Part shown: one piece after another, positions 52,045 to 60,913 of the stretch
Layout: the number at the start of each line of letters is the position of its first letter
Numbering within the stretch: position 1 is the stretch's first letter
Source of the DNA: JAGXSE01 sp040757295
GTDB taxonomy: Bacteria > Bacillota > PH28-bin88
Assembly (NCBI GenBank): GCA_040757295.1
Contig: JBFLXH010000009.1
Coordinates: forward strand, 1-64,000
DNA: 64,000 nt
Direction: 5' to 3'
Made by a program: the position numbers and the translations under genes
Notes under the pieces: generated by a model
Database searches by the model: none
The model's input: only the letters and a program-made list of their open reading frames with translations
What the model was told of the DNA's origin: nothing

Positions 52045-52070
52045 TCCAAGGAATAACCCCTTGGATTTTT
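52045..52070 (+). terminator. Second tandem terminator
   Basis: TCCAAGG (52045-52051) pairs with CCTTGGA (52059-52065), then TTTTT. Its CCAAGG core repeats that of the first hairpin. Confidence 0.85.
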
Positions 52071-52315
52071 CTTGCCAACAAATTGAAAATAAAGAGCAGG
52101 ATATTTTAAATCTGTGTGGAATATTACTCGTGCAGGAAATGCTGCGTTCCTTTGTTGTTTTGGCAGAAAAAATGTCGCAATCGTCCTAATCCTGTTCTAA
52201 CAAGCTATAAAGAATATTAAAGAATTCATTAAGGAGGTGAGGAAGTAGCAGGAGCCGTTTGATTTTCAGCTGCATGCATCGTAAGAAGGGATTATTTTAT
52301 CGGGAGGTTGAAAAG
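52071..52315. other. Leader region of the first TRAP-TAXI operon
   Basis: About 245 bases. AT-rich, with possible -10 TATAAA at 52206-52211 but no good -35. An AAGGAGGTGAGG at 52231-52242 is not followed by a usable start in frame with the receptor. No sigma-54 box with correct spacing. The promoter is probably here but I cannot place it. Confidence 0.4.
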
Positions 52316-53323
52316 ATGAGAAGAAGACATTTGGTTTGGATGGTAATTGGGCTTTTAATTTTAAGCGTGGCTCTCGCTGGCTGCGGCGGCAGCAAGCAGC
52401 AGGCATCCGATCAAAAACCCGCTCCCGTCAAAAAACTGGAGCTCTTAATGGCCACCGGCGGGACTGCCGGAACCTACTATCCCCTGGGAGGCGCAATTGC
52501 CCAGGTTTGGAACTCCAGCTACGACAAGGTTAATGTGACTGTCCAGTCCAGCGGAGCTTCCGCGGAAAACGTTCGCCTTTTGGACAGCAAAAATGCCGAC
52601 TTGGCTCTGGCTATGAATAACATTGCCGAAGATGCTTATAAAGGTGTTGGTTCCTTTAAGGAAGGCGCCAAGAGAAACTTCCTGGCCATTGGCGTGATTT
52701 ACCCCGAGGTCATGCAGGGATTTGTCAATGCTGACAGCAACATCCAAACCATTGCCGATTTGAAAGGCAAGAAAGTTGCTGTTGGCCCGACCGGTAGCGG
52801 TACCGCCATCACTACCCAAGCAATTGTAAATGCCTATGGCCTGGATTTTGTCGACAGAAAAGACTTTGAACCGGTTTATGCCACCTTTGCTGATGCCGTC
52901 AACATGTTCAAGGATAACCAGATTGACGCCGCCTGGAATGCCCTGGCTGCTCCGGCTTCCGCCATTGTTGACGTAACTACCACCAAGAACATCCGCTTCC
53001 TGGAAATCACTGGCGAACAACTGGCAAAACTGCAAAAGCAGTTCCCGCTGGTAGCTCCTTATGTTATTCCCGCCGGTACCTATAAGGGAGTAGATAAGGA
53101 TGTTCACACCGTTGCCCTGCAGGCTGCCTTGTATGTCCGCGCAGACATGGACGAAGAAACCGTCTACAACCTGACCAAGATCCTGTACGAAAAAGGTGAC
53201 GATATTACCAAAGGCCATGCCATGGGTAAACACATCCAACTAAAAACTGCTCTTGACGGGATCACCACTCCCTTGCACCCGGGAGCTGCCAAGTACTTTA
53301 AAGAAAAGGGTCTCCTAAAGTAA
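52316..53323 (+). CDS. TAXI-family TRAP receptor lipoprotein, first copy
   Basis: The extracytoplasmic solute receptor of a TRAP transporter. 335 residues, with a signal peptide (WMVIGLLILSVALAGCGG) whose Cys is a lipobox, then TGGTAGTYYPLGGAIAQVWN and the TAXI middle IADLKGKKVAVGPTGSGTA. ATG at 52316 follows GGGAGG; an upstream TTG at 52259 would add 19 residues before the signal peptide. The lipoprotein is a substrate for LspA. It supplies the permease at 53865. Confidence 0.93.
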   Translation: MRRRHLVWMVIGLLILSVALAGCGGSKQQASDQKPAPVKKLELLMATGGTAGTYYPLGGAIAQVWNSSYDKVNVTVQSSGASAENVRLLDSKNADLALAMNNIAEDAYKGVGSFKEGAKRNFLAIGVIYPEVMQGFVNADSNIQTIADLKGKKVAVGPTGSGTAITTQAIVNAYGLDFVDRKDFEPVYATFADAVNMFKDNQIDAAWNALAAPASAIVDVTTTKNIRFLEITGEQLAKLQKQFPLVAPYVIPAGTYKGVDKDVHTVALQAALYVRADMDEETVYNLTKILYEKGDDITKGHAMGKHIQLKTALDGITTPLHPGAAKYFKEKGLLK

Positions 53324-53370
53324 AAAGGGGGATTAAGGCCGGGTCTTAATAACCCGGCCTTATTCAAATT

Positions 53371-53886
53371 ATGAAAACAACACGGTGGCTAGCCGTATTG
53401 ATAGCGCTTTTCATGGCAGGCTCTTTCCCCTTGACTGTGCTGGAGGTGGCTAGAGGGCGCACCGGGGAAGTGCTGTACCGTTACCCTGTGCGTAGGGGAG
53501 AGGAATTCAAGCTTATTTTCACCCATTCCGTCACCCTGAGGCAGATTGAAGAAATCTACCGGGTTACCGCTGACAGGCAGATCGCCATCAAAGAAATGGT
53601 TTTTGACGAACCCGGCCCCAATCTGCCCGCATCCCCTGAAGGAAATACCAAGTGGATTTTTGAAAAAGACCACTGGCGGGTAGTGGACTATGATACGGTT
53701 TTACCGGAGATCCCCCTGTTGGTAGCCCAGCAGGTCGCTGATCACCGGCTGAAAATCGGTGGCAAAATTGTCTCTCTGGTCCAGTTGGCCGGTCCGGGCC
53801 AGGATATAAAAATAAGGGCAGCCCGTGTGTCAATCGCGGAGTTTGCATGGAAAGGGGGTTTCGCATGGCTAAACCCGAAGAAGTAA
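53371..53886 (+). CDS. DUF1850 TRAP-associated protein
   Basis: A 171-residue DUF1850 protein with an N-terminal signal/anchor (WLAVLIALFMAGSFPLTVLEV). DUF1850 genes are found almost always with TAXI-type TRAP genes; the role is not known, perhaps assembly. TRHSVTLRQIEEIYR-like motif is seen as FTHSVTLRQIEEIYRV. It overlaps the permease start by about 20 bases. Confidence 0.85.
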   Translation: MKTTRWLAVLIALFMAGSFPLTVLEVARGRTGEVLYRYPVRRGEEFKLIFTHSVTLRQIEEIYRVTADRQIAIKEMVFDEPGPNLPASPEGNTKWIFEKDHWRVVDYDTVLPEIPLLVAQQVADHRLKIGGKIVSLVQLAGPGQDIKIRAARVSIAEFAWKGGFAWLNPKK

Positions 53887-55823
53887 TGGATGTTAAAAAA
53901 CAGGAAGAATTAATGGCTAAATATGACCGCGAGTATTCTTACCGGCGGCTGCAAGGCATCATGGCGCGGGTAGTTGCTGTGATTGCGATAGTCTGGGCCT
54001 TATTCCAGCTTCGCACAGCCGCTTTGGGGGTTTTTCCTCCTACCCTGCAGCGGGCGCCCCACTTGGGATTTGCTCTGGTTTTAGTCTTTTTGCTATATCC
54101 TTTTAAGCGCGGCGACCGGCGGAACACTATTCCCTGGTACGATTATTTGTTGGCCACCCTATCCGCAGTCGCTACGGGGTACCATGTAGTCTTTTATGAA
54201 GAATTAATCCATCGGGCAGGGGCTTACACTCTGCAGGATACTATTATTTCTGCAATAGGGATTCTCCTGGTGCTGGAGGCTACCCGGCGGGTAGCCGGGC
54301 CGGTCTTGGTCTCAGTGGCCAGCTTGGCCCTGCTGTACGGCTATTTTGGGCCATATATGCCCGGCTTCCTGGCTCACCGGGGTTATACCATCACCAGGAT
54401 TGTAACCCACAGCTTTATCTCCACCGAGGGCATTTTCGGAGTGCCTATTGCGGTTTCCTCAACCTTTATCTTCCTGTTCTTGGTTTTTGCCACCTTTTTG
54501 CGTAAAACCGGAATAGGGGAATGGCTGACTAACCTGGCTGTGTCCTTGACAGGCCACACTTCCGGCGGGCCGGCTAAAGCAGCTGTTGTGGCCAGCGCCT
54601 GTCAGGGTACGGTGTCCGGCAGTTCAGTGGCTAATGTGGTGGGAACCGGATCCGTCACCATCCCTTTGATGAAGAGTATCGGCTACAGGAAAGAGTTTGC
54701 CGGCGCAGTGGAGGCGGCTGCCTCTACCGGAGGACAGTTAATGCCGCCGATTATGGGCGCCGCAGCCTTTATCATGACAGAGTTTACCGGTTTGCCTTAC
54801 ATCAAAATCGCTGCGGCTGCAGCTATTCCGGCCATCCTTTATTTTACCGGCGTCTTTGTGATGGTGCACTTGGAGGCCAAGCGCACCGGCCTTAAGGGCA
54901 TGCCTAAAGAACAATTGCCCAATGCTGGGTTATTATTAAAGACAAAATGGTATTTGCTGCTGCCGATTGTTGGGATAGTGGTCTTCCTGATAAAAGGCTT
55001 TACCCCCATGAAGGCAGCCTATTATGGTATTCTCCTTACCATAGGCGTCAGTTTGATCAGCAAAGATACCCGGTTGAATTTCCGCCAGCTGTTGCAGGCC
55101 CTGGAGGAAGGCGCCCGTGGCGCGGTCCCTGTGGCGGCAGCCTGTGCCACGGCGGGTGTGCTGGTTGGAATTATTACCTTGACCGGCTTGGGGTTGAAAA
55201 TGGCCAATGGGATTATTGATCTTTCCCAGGGCAGTGTCTATCTTACGATGATGTTTACCATGGTCGCTTCCATCATCCTGGGAATGGGAGTGCCGACAAC
55301 CGCCAACTATATCATCCAGGCCACCATTGCTGCACCGGCCCTGATGGCTGTTGGGGTGCCCTTGATTGCCGCTCACTTGTTTGTGTTTTATTTCGGTATT
55401 ATTGCCGACATTACCCCGCCGGTAGCCCTGGCAGCCTTTGCTGCTTCCGGGATTTCCGGTTCGGAACCTATGAAAACAGGCTTTAATGCCTTTAAGCTGG
55501 CTTTTGCAGCGTACCTGGTCCCTTTTATTTTTGCTACTTCACCTGTTCTGGTGCTGGTTGATGCAACTGCCCCTGCCGTTATTAAGGCCATGATCACCGC
55601 CCTAATCGGCATGATCGGCATCGGTGGCGGGTTAACCGGTTACCTTTTAACAAATGCCAAAATATGGGAGCGACTCTTCCTAATCGTCGGAGGAGTGCTT
55701 TTAGTCAGCCCTGAAACAGTGACAGACCTGGTTGGTGTGGTTCTGGTTGGTCTGGGGTATGCCCTGCAGTTTATGCGATCAAGCCGTAAACTTGGCAGCC
55801 AGTCGCCTGATTTAGCTCAGTAA
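53865..55823 (+). CDS. Fused TRAP permease (DctQ-M type), first copy
   Basis: A 652-residue fused small-large TRAP subunit. The C-terminal large part carries ASACQGTVSGSSVANVVGTGSVTIP and AASTGGQLMPPIMGAAAFI, MGVPTTANYIIQATIAAPAL and ITPPVALAAFAASG, as in TAXI-linked TRAP-M/Q fusions. Many hydrophobic segments (DctM usually 12). ATG at 53865 follows AAAGGGGG; ATG at 53847 is in the DUF1850 overlap. A terminator follows at 55833. Confidence 0.93.
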   Translation: MAKPEEVMDVKKQEELMAKYDREYSYRRLQGIMARVVAVIAIVWALFQLRTAALGVFPPTLQRAPHLGFALVLVFLLYPFKRGDRRNTIPWYDYLLATLSAVATGYHVVFYEELIHRAGAYTLQDTIISAIGILLVLEATRRVAGPVLVSVASLALLYGYFGPYMPGFLAHRGYTITRIVTHSFISTEGIFGVPIAVSSTFIFLFLVFATFLRKTGIGEWLTNLAVSLTGHTSGGPAKAAVVASACQGTVSGSSVANVVGTGSVTIPLMKSIGYRKEFAGAVEAAASTGGQLMPPIMGAAAFIMTEFTGLPYIKIAAAAAIPAILYFTGVFVMVHLEAKRTGLKGMPKEQLPNAGLLLKTKWYLLLPIVGIVVFLIKGFTPMKAAYYGILLTIGVSLISKDTRLNFRQLLQALEEGARGAVPVAAACATAGVLVGIITLTGLGLKMANGIIDLSQGSVYLTMMFTMVASIILGMGVPTTANYIIQATIAAPALMAVGVPLIAAHLFVFYFGIIADITPPVALAAFAASGISGSEPMKTGFNAFKLAFAAYLVPFIFATSPVLVLVDATAPAVIKAMITALIGMIGIGGGLTGYLLTNAKIWERLFLIVGGVLLVSPETVTDLVGVVLVGLGYALQFMRSSRKLGSQSPDLAQ

Positions 55824-55832
55824 CCAGTTAAA

Positions 55833-55854
55833 GGCCGCGGCAACGCGGTCTTTT
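55833..55854 (+). terminator. Terminator after the first TRAP permease
   Basis: GGCCGCG (55833-55839) pairs with CGCGGTC (55844-55850) with one G-T pair around GCAA, followed by TTTT. Confidence 0.7.
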
Positions 55855-56201
55855 CCTTTGAATTTTTATCGATAATTCTAATTACCTGAGCCTTTTCTTA
55901 AGGGTTCTTGTCTCGGGGATTTTTTTCAACCAAAAAGGGGTAGTCATATGAGTGATTATCTGTAGTGAACCCCGTTGTCAAGACATTTTCGCGAAAAGTT
56001 ATTTCGTTCCAGCCCCTGTAAGCCCTGATATGTCTGCGTTTTAAAAGTCGTGCGTCAGCTCTGGTAAAAAAATTAAAAAAAATTCTTCACGGCGGCAGGA
56101 AATTTTCCAGGGACTGCCGAATATGGGCAACTAGCGAAGGAATTCATGCATAAAATGCACTGGGTAGACGAAAATCCTTCATGCTAAGGGAGTGAAAAGC
56201 A
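55855..56201. other. Regulatory gap before the aminotransferase-BKACE operon
   Basis: About 345 bases with no gene. It holds the palindrome TTTTCGCGAAAA near 55984-55995, and a dyad TGCAT-AAA-ATGCA (56147-56159) about 40 bases before the first gene, a possible regulator site. Promoter elements cannot be placed confidently. Confidence 0.4.
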
Positions 56202-57551
56202 GTGCCTGATAATGTTTTTTACCGAAGCGTGCGCAAAGAGCATCCGGTAGTTGACCGGGGCGAGGGGATTTACCTTTATGACAAAAACGGCAAGCGCTAT
56301 ATTGATGCGTGCGCCGGGTCGGCAGTCGCAAATATCGGCCATGGGAATACCAAGGTGATTAACGCGATGTTGGCCCAGGCCCAGAAAGTTGCTTTTACCC
56401 ATCTTTCCCGCTGGACCTCTGAGCCGGCCAGGAAACTGGCGGATATGGTAGCTGCCCTGGCTCCGGGGAGTCTTAACAAGCTCTACCTGGTATCCGGCGG
56501 GTCCGAGGCTACCGAATCAGCCTTGAAAATGGCCCGGCAGTATTTTCTCGAAAGGGATGGGGTTAGCGGCAAGTACAAAATCATCTCCCGCTGGAAGAGT
56601 TTTCACGGGAATACCATTGGCTCCCTTTCCATGACCGGGGACAACCGCCGCAAGAAGTATACGCCCTTGCTGCTGGACTTCCCCAAAATCAATCCCCCCT
56701 ATTGCTTCCGCTGTGACTACGGGAAAGACCCTGCTCACTGCGGTTTGGACTGCGCCTATGAGCTGGAAAAGGTTCTAATGAAGGTTGGGGCGGACAGCGT
56801 GGCTGCCTTTATCGCCGAACCGGTTATCGGGGCTGCTTCCGGCGCAGTAGTGCCGCCTGACGGCTATTTTAAGGCCATCCGGGAAATCTGCGATAAGCAT
56901 GACATCCTGTTCATTGCCGATGAGGTGATGACTGGTTTTGGCCGCACCGGTTCCATGTTTGCCATGGAGCAGTTTGGAGTAATACCGGATCTGATTACCG
57001 TAGCCAAAGGGATGAGTGCCGGGTACATACCCCTGGGCGGTGTTGTGGTTAAAGACGAGATTTATGAGACCTTCAAGAAAGGCTCAGGTGTTTTTGTCCA
57101 CGGCCATACCTATGGCGGAAATCCTCTGGCCGCAGCAGTGGCAGTAGCTGTGCTGGAAGTCCTTCAGGAAGAAAACCTGGTGGAAAATTCCCGGGTTGTG
57201 GGGCAGTATTTATTGGAACAGCTGCAGGAAAAATTGGCTCATTCTCCTATCGTTGGCGATGTCCGCGGCCGGGGCCTGATGCAGGGCGTGGAAATAGTAA
57301 AAGAAAAGGGGAGCAAGACGCCCTTTGGGGCTAAACTGGGCATGGCGGAAAAGGCCACCCTGAAGCTGATGCATCACGGCGTCATCGTTTATCCTGGTAA
57401 CGGAGCAGCCGACGGGATTGCCGGGGACCATTTCCTCCTGGCGCCGCCCCTGATTATTACGAGAGAACAGGCCGATGAACTGGTTCAAGGCATAGTTAAC
57501 GGGTTTGCTGACCTGGAACAAGAGTTGCACGCAAGCTGTGAATTAAACTAA
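56202..57551 (+). CDS. Class III (omega-type) aminotransferase
   Basis: A 449-residue PLP aminotransferase of the class III kind. It has LVSGGSEATESALKMARQ, the PLP-Asp region FIADEVMTGFGRTG and the lysine in VAKGMSAGYIPLGG. This class acts on beta- and omega-amino acids as well as ornithine or diaminopelargonate. GTG at 56202 follows AAGGGAG. It begins the operon with BKACE 13 bases downstream, which suggests it makes the keto acid that BKACE cleaves. A cysteine cluster (YCFRCDYGKDPAHCGLDC near residue 167) is unusual but seen in some relatives. Confidence 0.9.
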   Translation: MPDNVFYRSVRKEHPVVDRGEGIYLYDKNGKRYIDACAGSAVANIGHGNTKVINAMLAQAQKVAFTHLSRWTSEPARKLADMVAALAPGSLNKLYLVSGGSEATESALKMARQYFLERDGVSGKYKIISRWKSFHGNTIGSLSMTGDNRRKKYTPLLLDFPKINPPYCFRCDYGKDPAHCGLDCAYELEKVLMKVGADSVAAFIAEPVIGAASGAVVPPDGYFKAIREICDKHDILFIADEVMTGFGRTGSMFAMEQFGVIPDLITVAKGMSAGYIPLGGVVVKDEIYETFKKGSGVFVHGHTYGGNPLAAAVAVAVLEVLQEENLVENSRVVGQYLLEQLQEKLAHSPIVGDVRGRGLMQGVEIVKEKGSKTPFGAKLGMAEKATLKLMHHGVIVYPGNGAADGIAGDHFLLAPPLIITREQADELVQGIVNGFADLEQELHASCELN

Positions 57552-57563
57552 AGGAGAAAAGCT

Positions 57564-58385
57564 ATGGATAAACTGATTATTACCATTGCCCCTACCGGTA
57601 ATGTGCCTACTCGGGAAATGACTCCTCACGTGCCGGTGACGCCGGAAGAAATTGTGCGGGATATTTATGACTGCTATAATGCTGGAGCCGCCGTAGCCCA
57701 TATCCATGCCAGGGATGAGGAGTACCGCCCAACCCCCCGGGTGGATGTCTTTGCTGCCATTTTACAGGGTTTGAAGGCTACCGGTATTCCGATTATCCGG
57801 CAGTTATCCACCGGAGGCCGCCATGGCAAAACTTTAGAGGAGCGTTCCCAAAACCTGACCTTAAACCCGGAAATGGCCAGTCTGAGTACCGGGTCTACCA
57901 ACTTTCCCAACATGGCCTATGTCAATGCGCCGGATCTGATTGAACACCTGGCTCAAATGATGAAAGATCGAAACATTAAACCGGAGATCGAAGTCTTTGA
58001 CACCGCAATGATTAATAATGCCGTTTTATTGGCCCAAAGAGGGTTGATCCGAGAACCCTTGCAGTTCAACTTTGTGATGGGTATCAAGGGGGCTTTGCCG
58101 GCTACTCCCAAAAACCTGATGCACCTGGTGGAAAGCATCCCGGCAGGATGTCCGTGGACCGTCTCCATTATTGGCCCCCAGCATGTGGCCTTATCAACGA
58201 TGGCTTTGGCTATGGGTGGCCACGTCCGGGTCGGGATTGAAGACAATATTTATTTTGCAAAAGGAGAACTGGCTACCAATGTGCGTCTGGTGGAAAGGAT
58301 AGTAGCTATTGCTAAAGCGGTGGGCAGGGAGATTGCCACCCCGGATGAAGCGAGGGCAATCCTTGGCCTGAAGCCGAGAGGCTAG
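57564..58385 (+). CDS. Beta-keto acid cleavage enzyme (BKACE / DUF849 family)
   Basis: A 273-residue BKACE family enzyme, which cleaves a beta-keto acid with acetyl-CoA to acetoacetate and a new acyl-CoA. The zinc ligands are visible as His46 and His48 in VAHIHARDEE, with Glu226 in GHVRVGIEDNIY and QLSTGGRHGKT for substrate binding. The named relative is 3-keto-5-aminohexanoate cleavage enzyme of lysine fermentation; other members act on beta-ketoglutarate or dehydrocarnitine. ATG at 57564 after AAAGGAG. Its own substrate is not readable. Confidence 0.92.
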   Translation: MDKLIITIAPTGNVPTREMTPHVPVTPEEIVRDIYDCYNAGAAVAHIHARDEEYRPTPRVDVFAAILQGLKATGIPIIRQLSTGGRHGKTLEERSQNLTLNPEMASLSTGSTNFPNMAYVNAPDLIEHLAQMMKDRNIKPEIEVFDTAMINNAVLLAQRGLIREPLQFNFVMGIKGALPATPKNLMHLVESIPAGCPWTVSIIGPQHVALSTMALAMGGHVRVGIEDNIYFAKGELATNVRLVERIVAIAKAVGREIATPDEARAILGLKPRG

Positions 58386-58412
58386 ATTATTACCTGGGAG
58401 TTGAGGAATTGC

Positions 58413-59081
58413 ATGAATAAGGCCGTGACAATCAAAAAGGCCCTGGCTTACCTGCGGGATGGAATGACCGTCATGATTGGCGGGTTTATGGCCGCCGGAA
58501 CCCCGCATGCCTTAATTCAGGCGATGGTTGAAAAAGGACTGAAAGACCTAACCATTATTGTAAATGATACAGCCTTTCCCGGAGTGGGCATCGGCAAACT
58601 GATCGATGCTAGGGCGGTGAAAAAGGTAATCGCTTCCCATATTGGCACAAACCCTGTCACAGGCAAGTTGATGACCGGGGGGGAAATAGAAGTTGACCTG
58701 GTGCCTCAGGGTACCTTGGTGGAAAGGATTCGCTGCGGGGGGGCCGGCCTGGGAGGGGTGCTAACGCCCACCGGCACCGGGACCGTAGTGGAGCAAGGCA
58801 AACAAAAGCTTTTTGTGAACGGCCGGGAGTACCTTTTAGAATTGCCCCTTAGGGCTGATGTAGCCCTGATTAAAGCTCACCGGGCTGATAAAGCCGGCAA
58901 CCTGACCTTCCGCCGAGCAGCGCGCAACTTTAACCCGGTTATGGCTACCGCCGCTGACCTGGTGATTGCCGAGACCGAACACCTTTTGGAGATCGGCGGT
59001 CTTGATCCTGATGAGATAATGGCACCTGGGATCTTCGTGCATATGGTCATACAACCGGAAGGGGGCAAGGAACTTGGATAA
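58413..59081 (+). CDS. CoA-transferase subunit A (acetoacetate type)
   Basis: About 222 residues, the alpha half of a two-subunit type I CoA-transferase (AtoD-like). GFMAAGTPHALIQAMV, IASHIGTNPVTGKLM and LPLRADVALIKAHRADKAGN are typical. It pairs with the beta half that overlaps its end by a few bases. Partner activity would convert acetoacetate to acetoacetyl-CoA. ATG at 58413 with a GAGG site. Confidence 0.9.
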   Translation: MNKAVTIKKALAYLRDGMTVMIGGFMAAGTPHALIQAMVEKGLKDLTIIVNDTAFPGVGIGKLIDARAVKKVIASHIGTNPVTGKLMTGGEIEVDLVPQGTLVERIRCGGAGLGGVLTPTGTGTVVEQGKQKLFVNGREYLLELPLRADVALIKAHRADKAGNLTFRRAARNFNPVMATAADLVIAETEHLLEIGGLDPDEIMAPGIFVHMVIQPEGGKELG

Positions 59082-59727
59082 GCGGGCTATGATCGCCAAG
59101 CGGATCGCTCAGGAATTTAAAGACGGCCAGGTAGTAAACCTGGGTATCGGTTTGCCGACGCTTGTTGCCAATTACCTGCCGCCAGATGTTCAATTGATCC
59201 TCCATTCCGAAAACGGCTTTTTAGGTATCGGACCGGTACCTGACGAGGCTAACTGGGACAAAGATATAGTCAATGCCGGCGGCCAGCCCAGTTCCATATT
59301 GCCAGGGGGCTCTTGTTTCGACAGCGCTACTTCCTTTGCGATTATCCGGGGTGGCCACTTGGATGCCACTGTCCTTGGCGCTTTGGAAGTTGATGCTGAA
59401 GGTAATTTGGCCAATTGGATGATCCCGGGCAAAATGGTTCCCGGTATGGGCGGAGCTATGGATCTGGTAGTTGGAGCAAAACGGGTAATAGTGGCTATGG
59501 AACATACCGCCAAGGACGGCAGCCCAAAAATATTAAAAAGGTGCCGCCTGCCCTTAACAGCCGTTAATGAAGTAGATTTGATTGTTACTGACCTAGGAGT
59601 AATCCAGGTCACTTCGAATGGATTGGTCTTGACTGAAGTAGCTCCTGGCGTAAAGCCCGAAGAGGTCCTAATGGCTACTGAGGCGCCCCTATCCGTTCAC
59701 CCCGATTTAAAAGTAATGCCGGTATAA
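59074..59727 (+). CDS. CoA-transferase subunit B
   Basis: A 217-residue beta subunit (AtoA-like). The glutamate that forms the CoA thioester is in LILHSENGFLGIGP near residue 49. Also FKDGQVVNLGIGLPTLVANYLP at the start and GAMDLVVGAKRVIVAMEHT. TTG at 59074 overlaps subunit A. It ends the operon; the hairpin that follows mainly serves the opposite strand. Confidence 0.9.
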   Translation: MDKRAMIAKRIAQEFKDGQVVNLGIGLPTLVANYLPPDVQLILHSENGFLGIGPVPDEANWDKDIVNAGGQPSSILPGGSCFDSATSFAIIRGGHLDATVLGALEVDAEGNLANWMIPGKMVPGMGGAMDLVVGAKRVIVAMEHTAKDGSPKILKRCRLPLTAVNEVDLIVTDLGVIQVTSNGLVLTEVAPGVKPEEVLMATEAPLSVHPDLKVMPV

Positions 59728-59740
59728 CGTAGAAAACAAA

Positions 59741-59777
59741 TAAAAGAGACATGAACCCGTCAAAAGGTCATGTCTCT
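59741..59777 (-). terminator. Terminator of the rpiR-like gene (also meets the CoA-transferase operon)
   Basis: On the minus strand AGAGACATGA pairs with TCATGTCTCT, followed by TTTTATTT. The stem is shared, so it may also stop plus-strand transcription weakly. Confidence 0.75.
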
Positions 59778-59795
59778 CAATATTTCGCTTGGAAA

Positions 59796-60656
59796 TTACT
59801 CATCTGTATAATAGATGTTAAAGGTTTGCCAGATTTCTTCCAGCTGGCGGAGGGCTTCTTCCGTCCGGCCGCTTTCTTTGGTTCCCACAGCAATAATCAG
59901 GGCATTGATCACGCTCAGAGGAGCAACGAAAGAGTCAATGAATGAGGCCATGTCACTGTGAGCCACCAGGGTAACCTTGGCATGTTTGGCAAGAGGGGAC
60001 ATCACACTGTCAGAAATAGCAAGAGTAGTAGCCCCCTTTTCTTTGGCATATTTTAGCCCCTCAACAGTTTGGCGGCTGTAGCGGGGAAAAGAAATCCCGA
60101 TAACCAGATCCCCAGTGCCTACGGCTGTAAGCTGTTCGAAGACGGTTCCTGCGCCGCTGATAATCCGGCAGTTCTTAAGCAACAGGTGGAGGTAGAAGTT
60201 GAGGAAATGGCCCAAAGCCGTGGCGCTCCGCAAGCTGATGATATATATATTCCTGGCTGACAGGATCATGGAGACAGCTTCGTTAAAATCCTCCCGGGAT
60301 ATTTCCTCCAAAGTCAGCTGGATGTTGTTAATATCGTTCTTCAACACCTGGTCAACCACATGGTCATTGGTATCTCGGACAGTCATCTGCAGCCGGTCTA
60401 CTGTGGTCAACCGGTTCTTTAGAATATCCTGCAAAGCCCTTTGCATCTGAGGATAGCCGTCATACCCAAGGGCATAAGCAAACCGTACCACTGTTGATTC
60501 GCTTACTCCGATGACTGCGCCCAACCTGGCGGCAGTCATAAAGGCTGCTTTATCATAATTCGATAACAGGTATTCGGCAATCATTTTCTGCCCGGCGCTG
60601 AAATTAGGCGAGATTTCTTGTACTCGTGCGAAAAACTGCGGCGTTTTCAGGAGCAT
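59796..60656 (-). CDS. RpiR-family HTH/SIS transcription regulator
   Basis: A 286-residue regulator: N-terminal HTH with AARLGAVIGVSESTVVRFAYALGY near residues 42-65, then a SIS domain (IYIISLRSATALGHFLNFYL, VIGISFPRYSRQTVEGLKYA) near 130-200 that binds a small effector. RpiR proteins usually sense phosphorylated sugars. Here it lies between two TRAP systems and next to the BKACE genes, so it probably controls one or both. ATG at 60656; AAGGAGG is only two bases away. Confidence 0.88.
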   Translation of the reverse strand: MLLKTPQFFARVQEISPNFSAGQKMIAEYLLSNYDKAAFMTAARLGAVIGVSESTVVRFAYALGYDGYPQMQRALQDILKNRLTTVDRLQMTVRDTNDHVVDQVLKNDINNIQLTLEEISREDFNEAVSMILSARNIYIISLRSATALGHFLNFYLHLLLKNCRIISGAGTVFEQLTAVGTGDLVIGISFPRYSRQTVEGLKYAKEKGATTLAISDSVMSPLAKHAKVTLVAHSDMASFIDSFVAPLSVINALIIAVGTKESGRTEEALRQLEEIWQTFNIYYTDE

Positions 60657-60757
60657 CTCCTCCTTGTTGGTCCATAAACTAATTTTCTACAATAGTCGGT
60701 AAATTCCTTCAAGGCAAGGGAAATGCAGTTTCAATGCCGAAGTATTGCCTAAGGCAT

Positions 60758-60784
60758 AAAAAAACTGGAGGTTTTAACTCCAGT
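60758..60784 (-). terminator. Terminator after the small Phe-rich gene
   Basis: On the minus strand ACTGGAG (60784-60778) pairs with CTCCAGT (60770-60764) and is followed by a run of T (60763-60758). It separates the 39-codon gene from the rpiR-like gene. Confidence 0.8.
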
Positions 60785-60793
60785 AGCTAAAAT

Positions 60794-60913
60794 CTATTCA
60801 TTAAAACCCCAAAATGGTGGGAAGAAGCCGCCGCCAAAAAACAGGAAGAACAGGATCAGAAAAATTATGCCGGGAAAGAAAAAGATTTGTGTTTCAAACC
60901 TTTCGTTGGGCAT
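60794..60913 (-). CDS. Small Phe-rich membrane peptide (39 residues)
   Basis: A 39-codon frame from ATG (60913) to TAG (60794), with GAAAGGAGTG just upstream on this strand and a terminator just downstream. The product starts MPNERFETQIFFF, contains a very hydrophobic stretch (IIFLILFFLFFGGGFF) and ends PPFWGFNE. It resembles the small YjcZ-type hydrophobic peptides of spore formers in composition only. The complete signals make it a likely real gene. Confidence 0.6.
   Translation of the reverse strand: MPNERFETQIFFFPGIIFLILFFLFFGGGFFPPFWGFNE

Noticed and set aside
52157..52180. Possible sigma-54 promoter (TGGC ... GC)
   Set aside because: The spacing between GG and GC is about 13, not 10.
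55961..55975. Short frame ATG AGT GAT TAT CTG TAG
   Set aside because: Only five codons and not conserved-looking; taken as chance.
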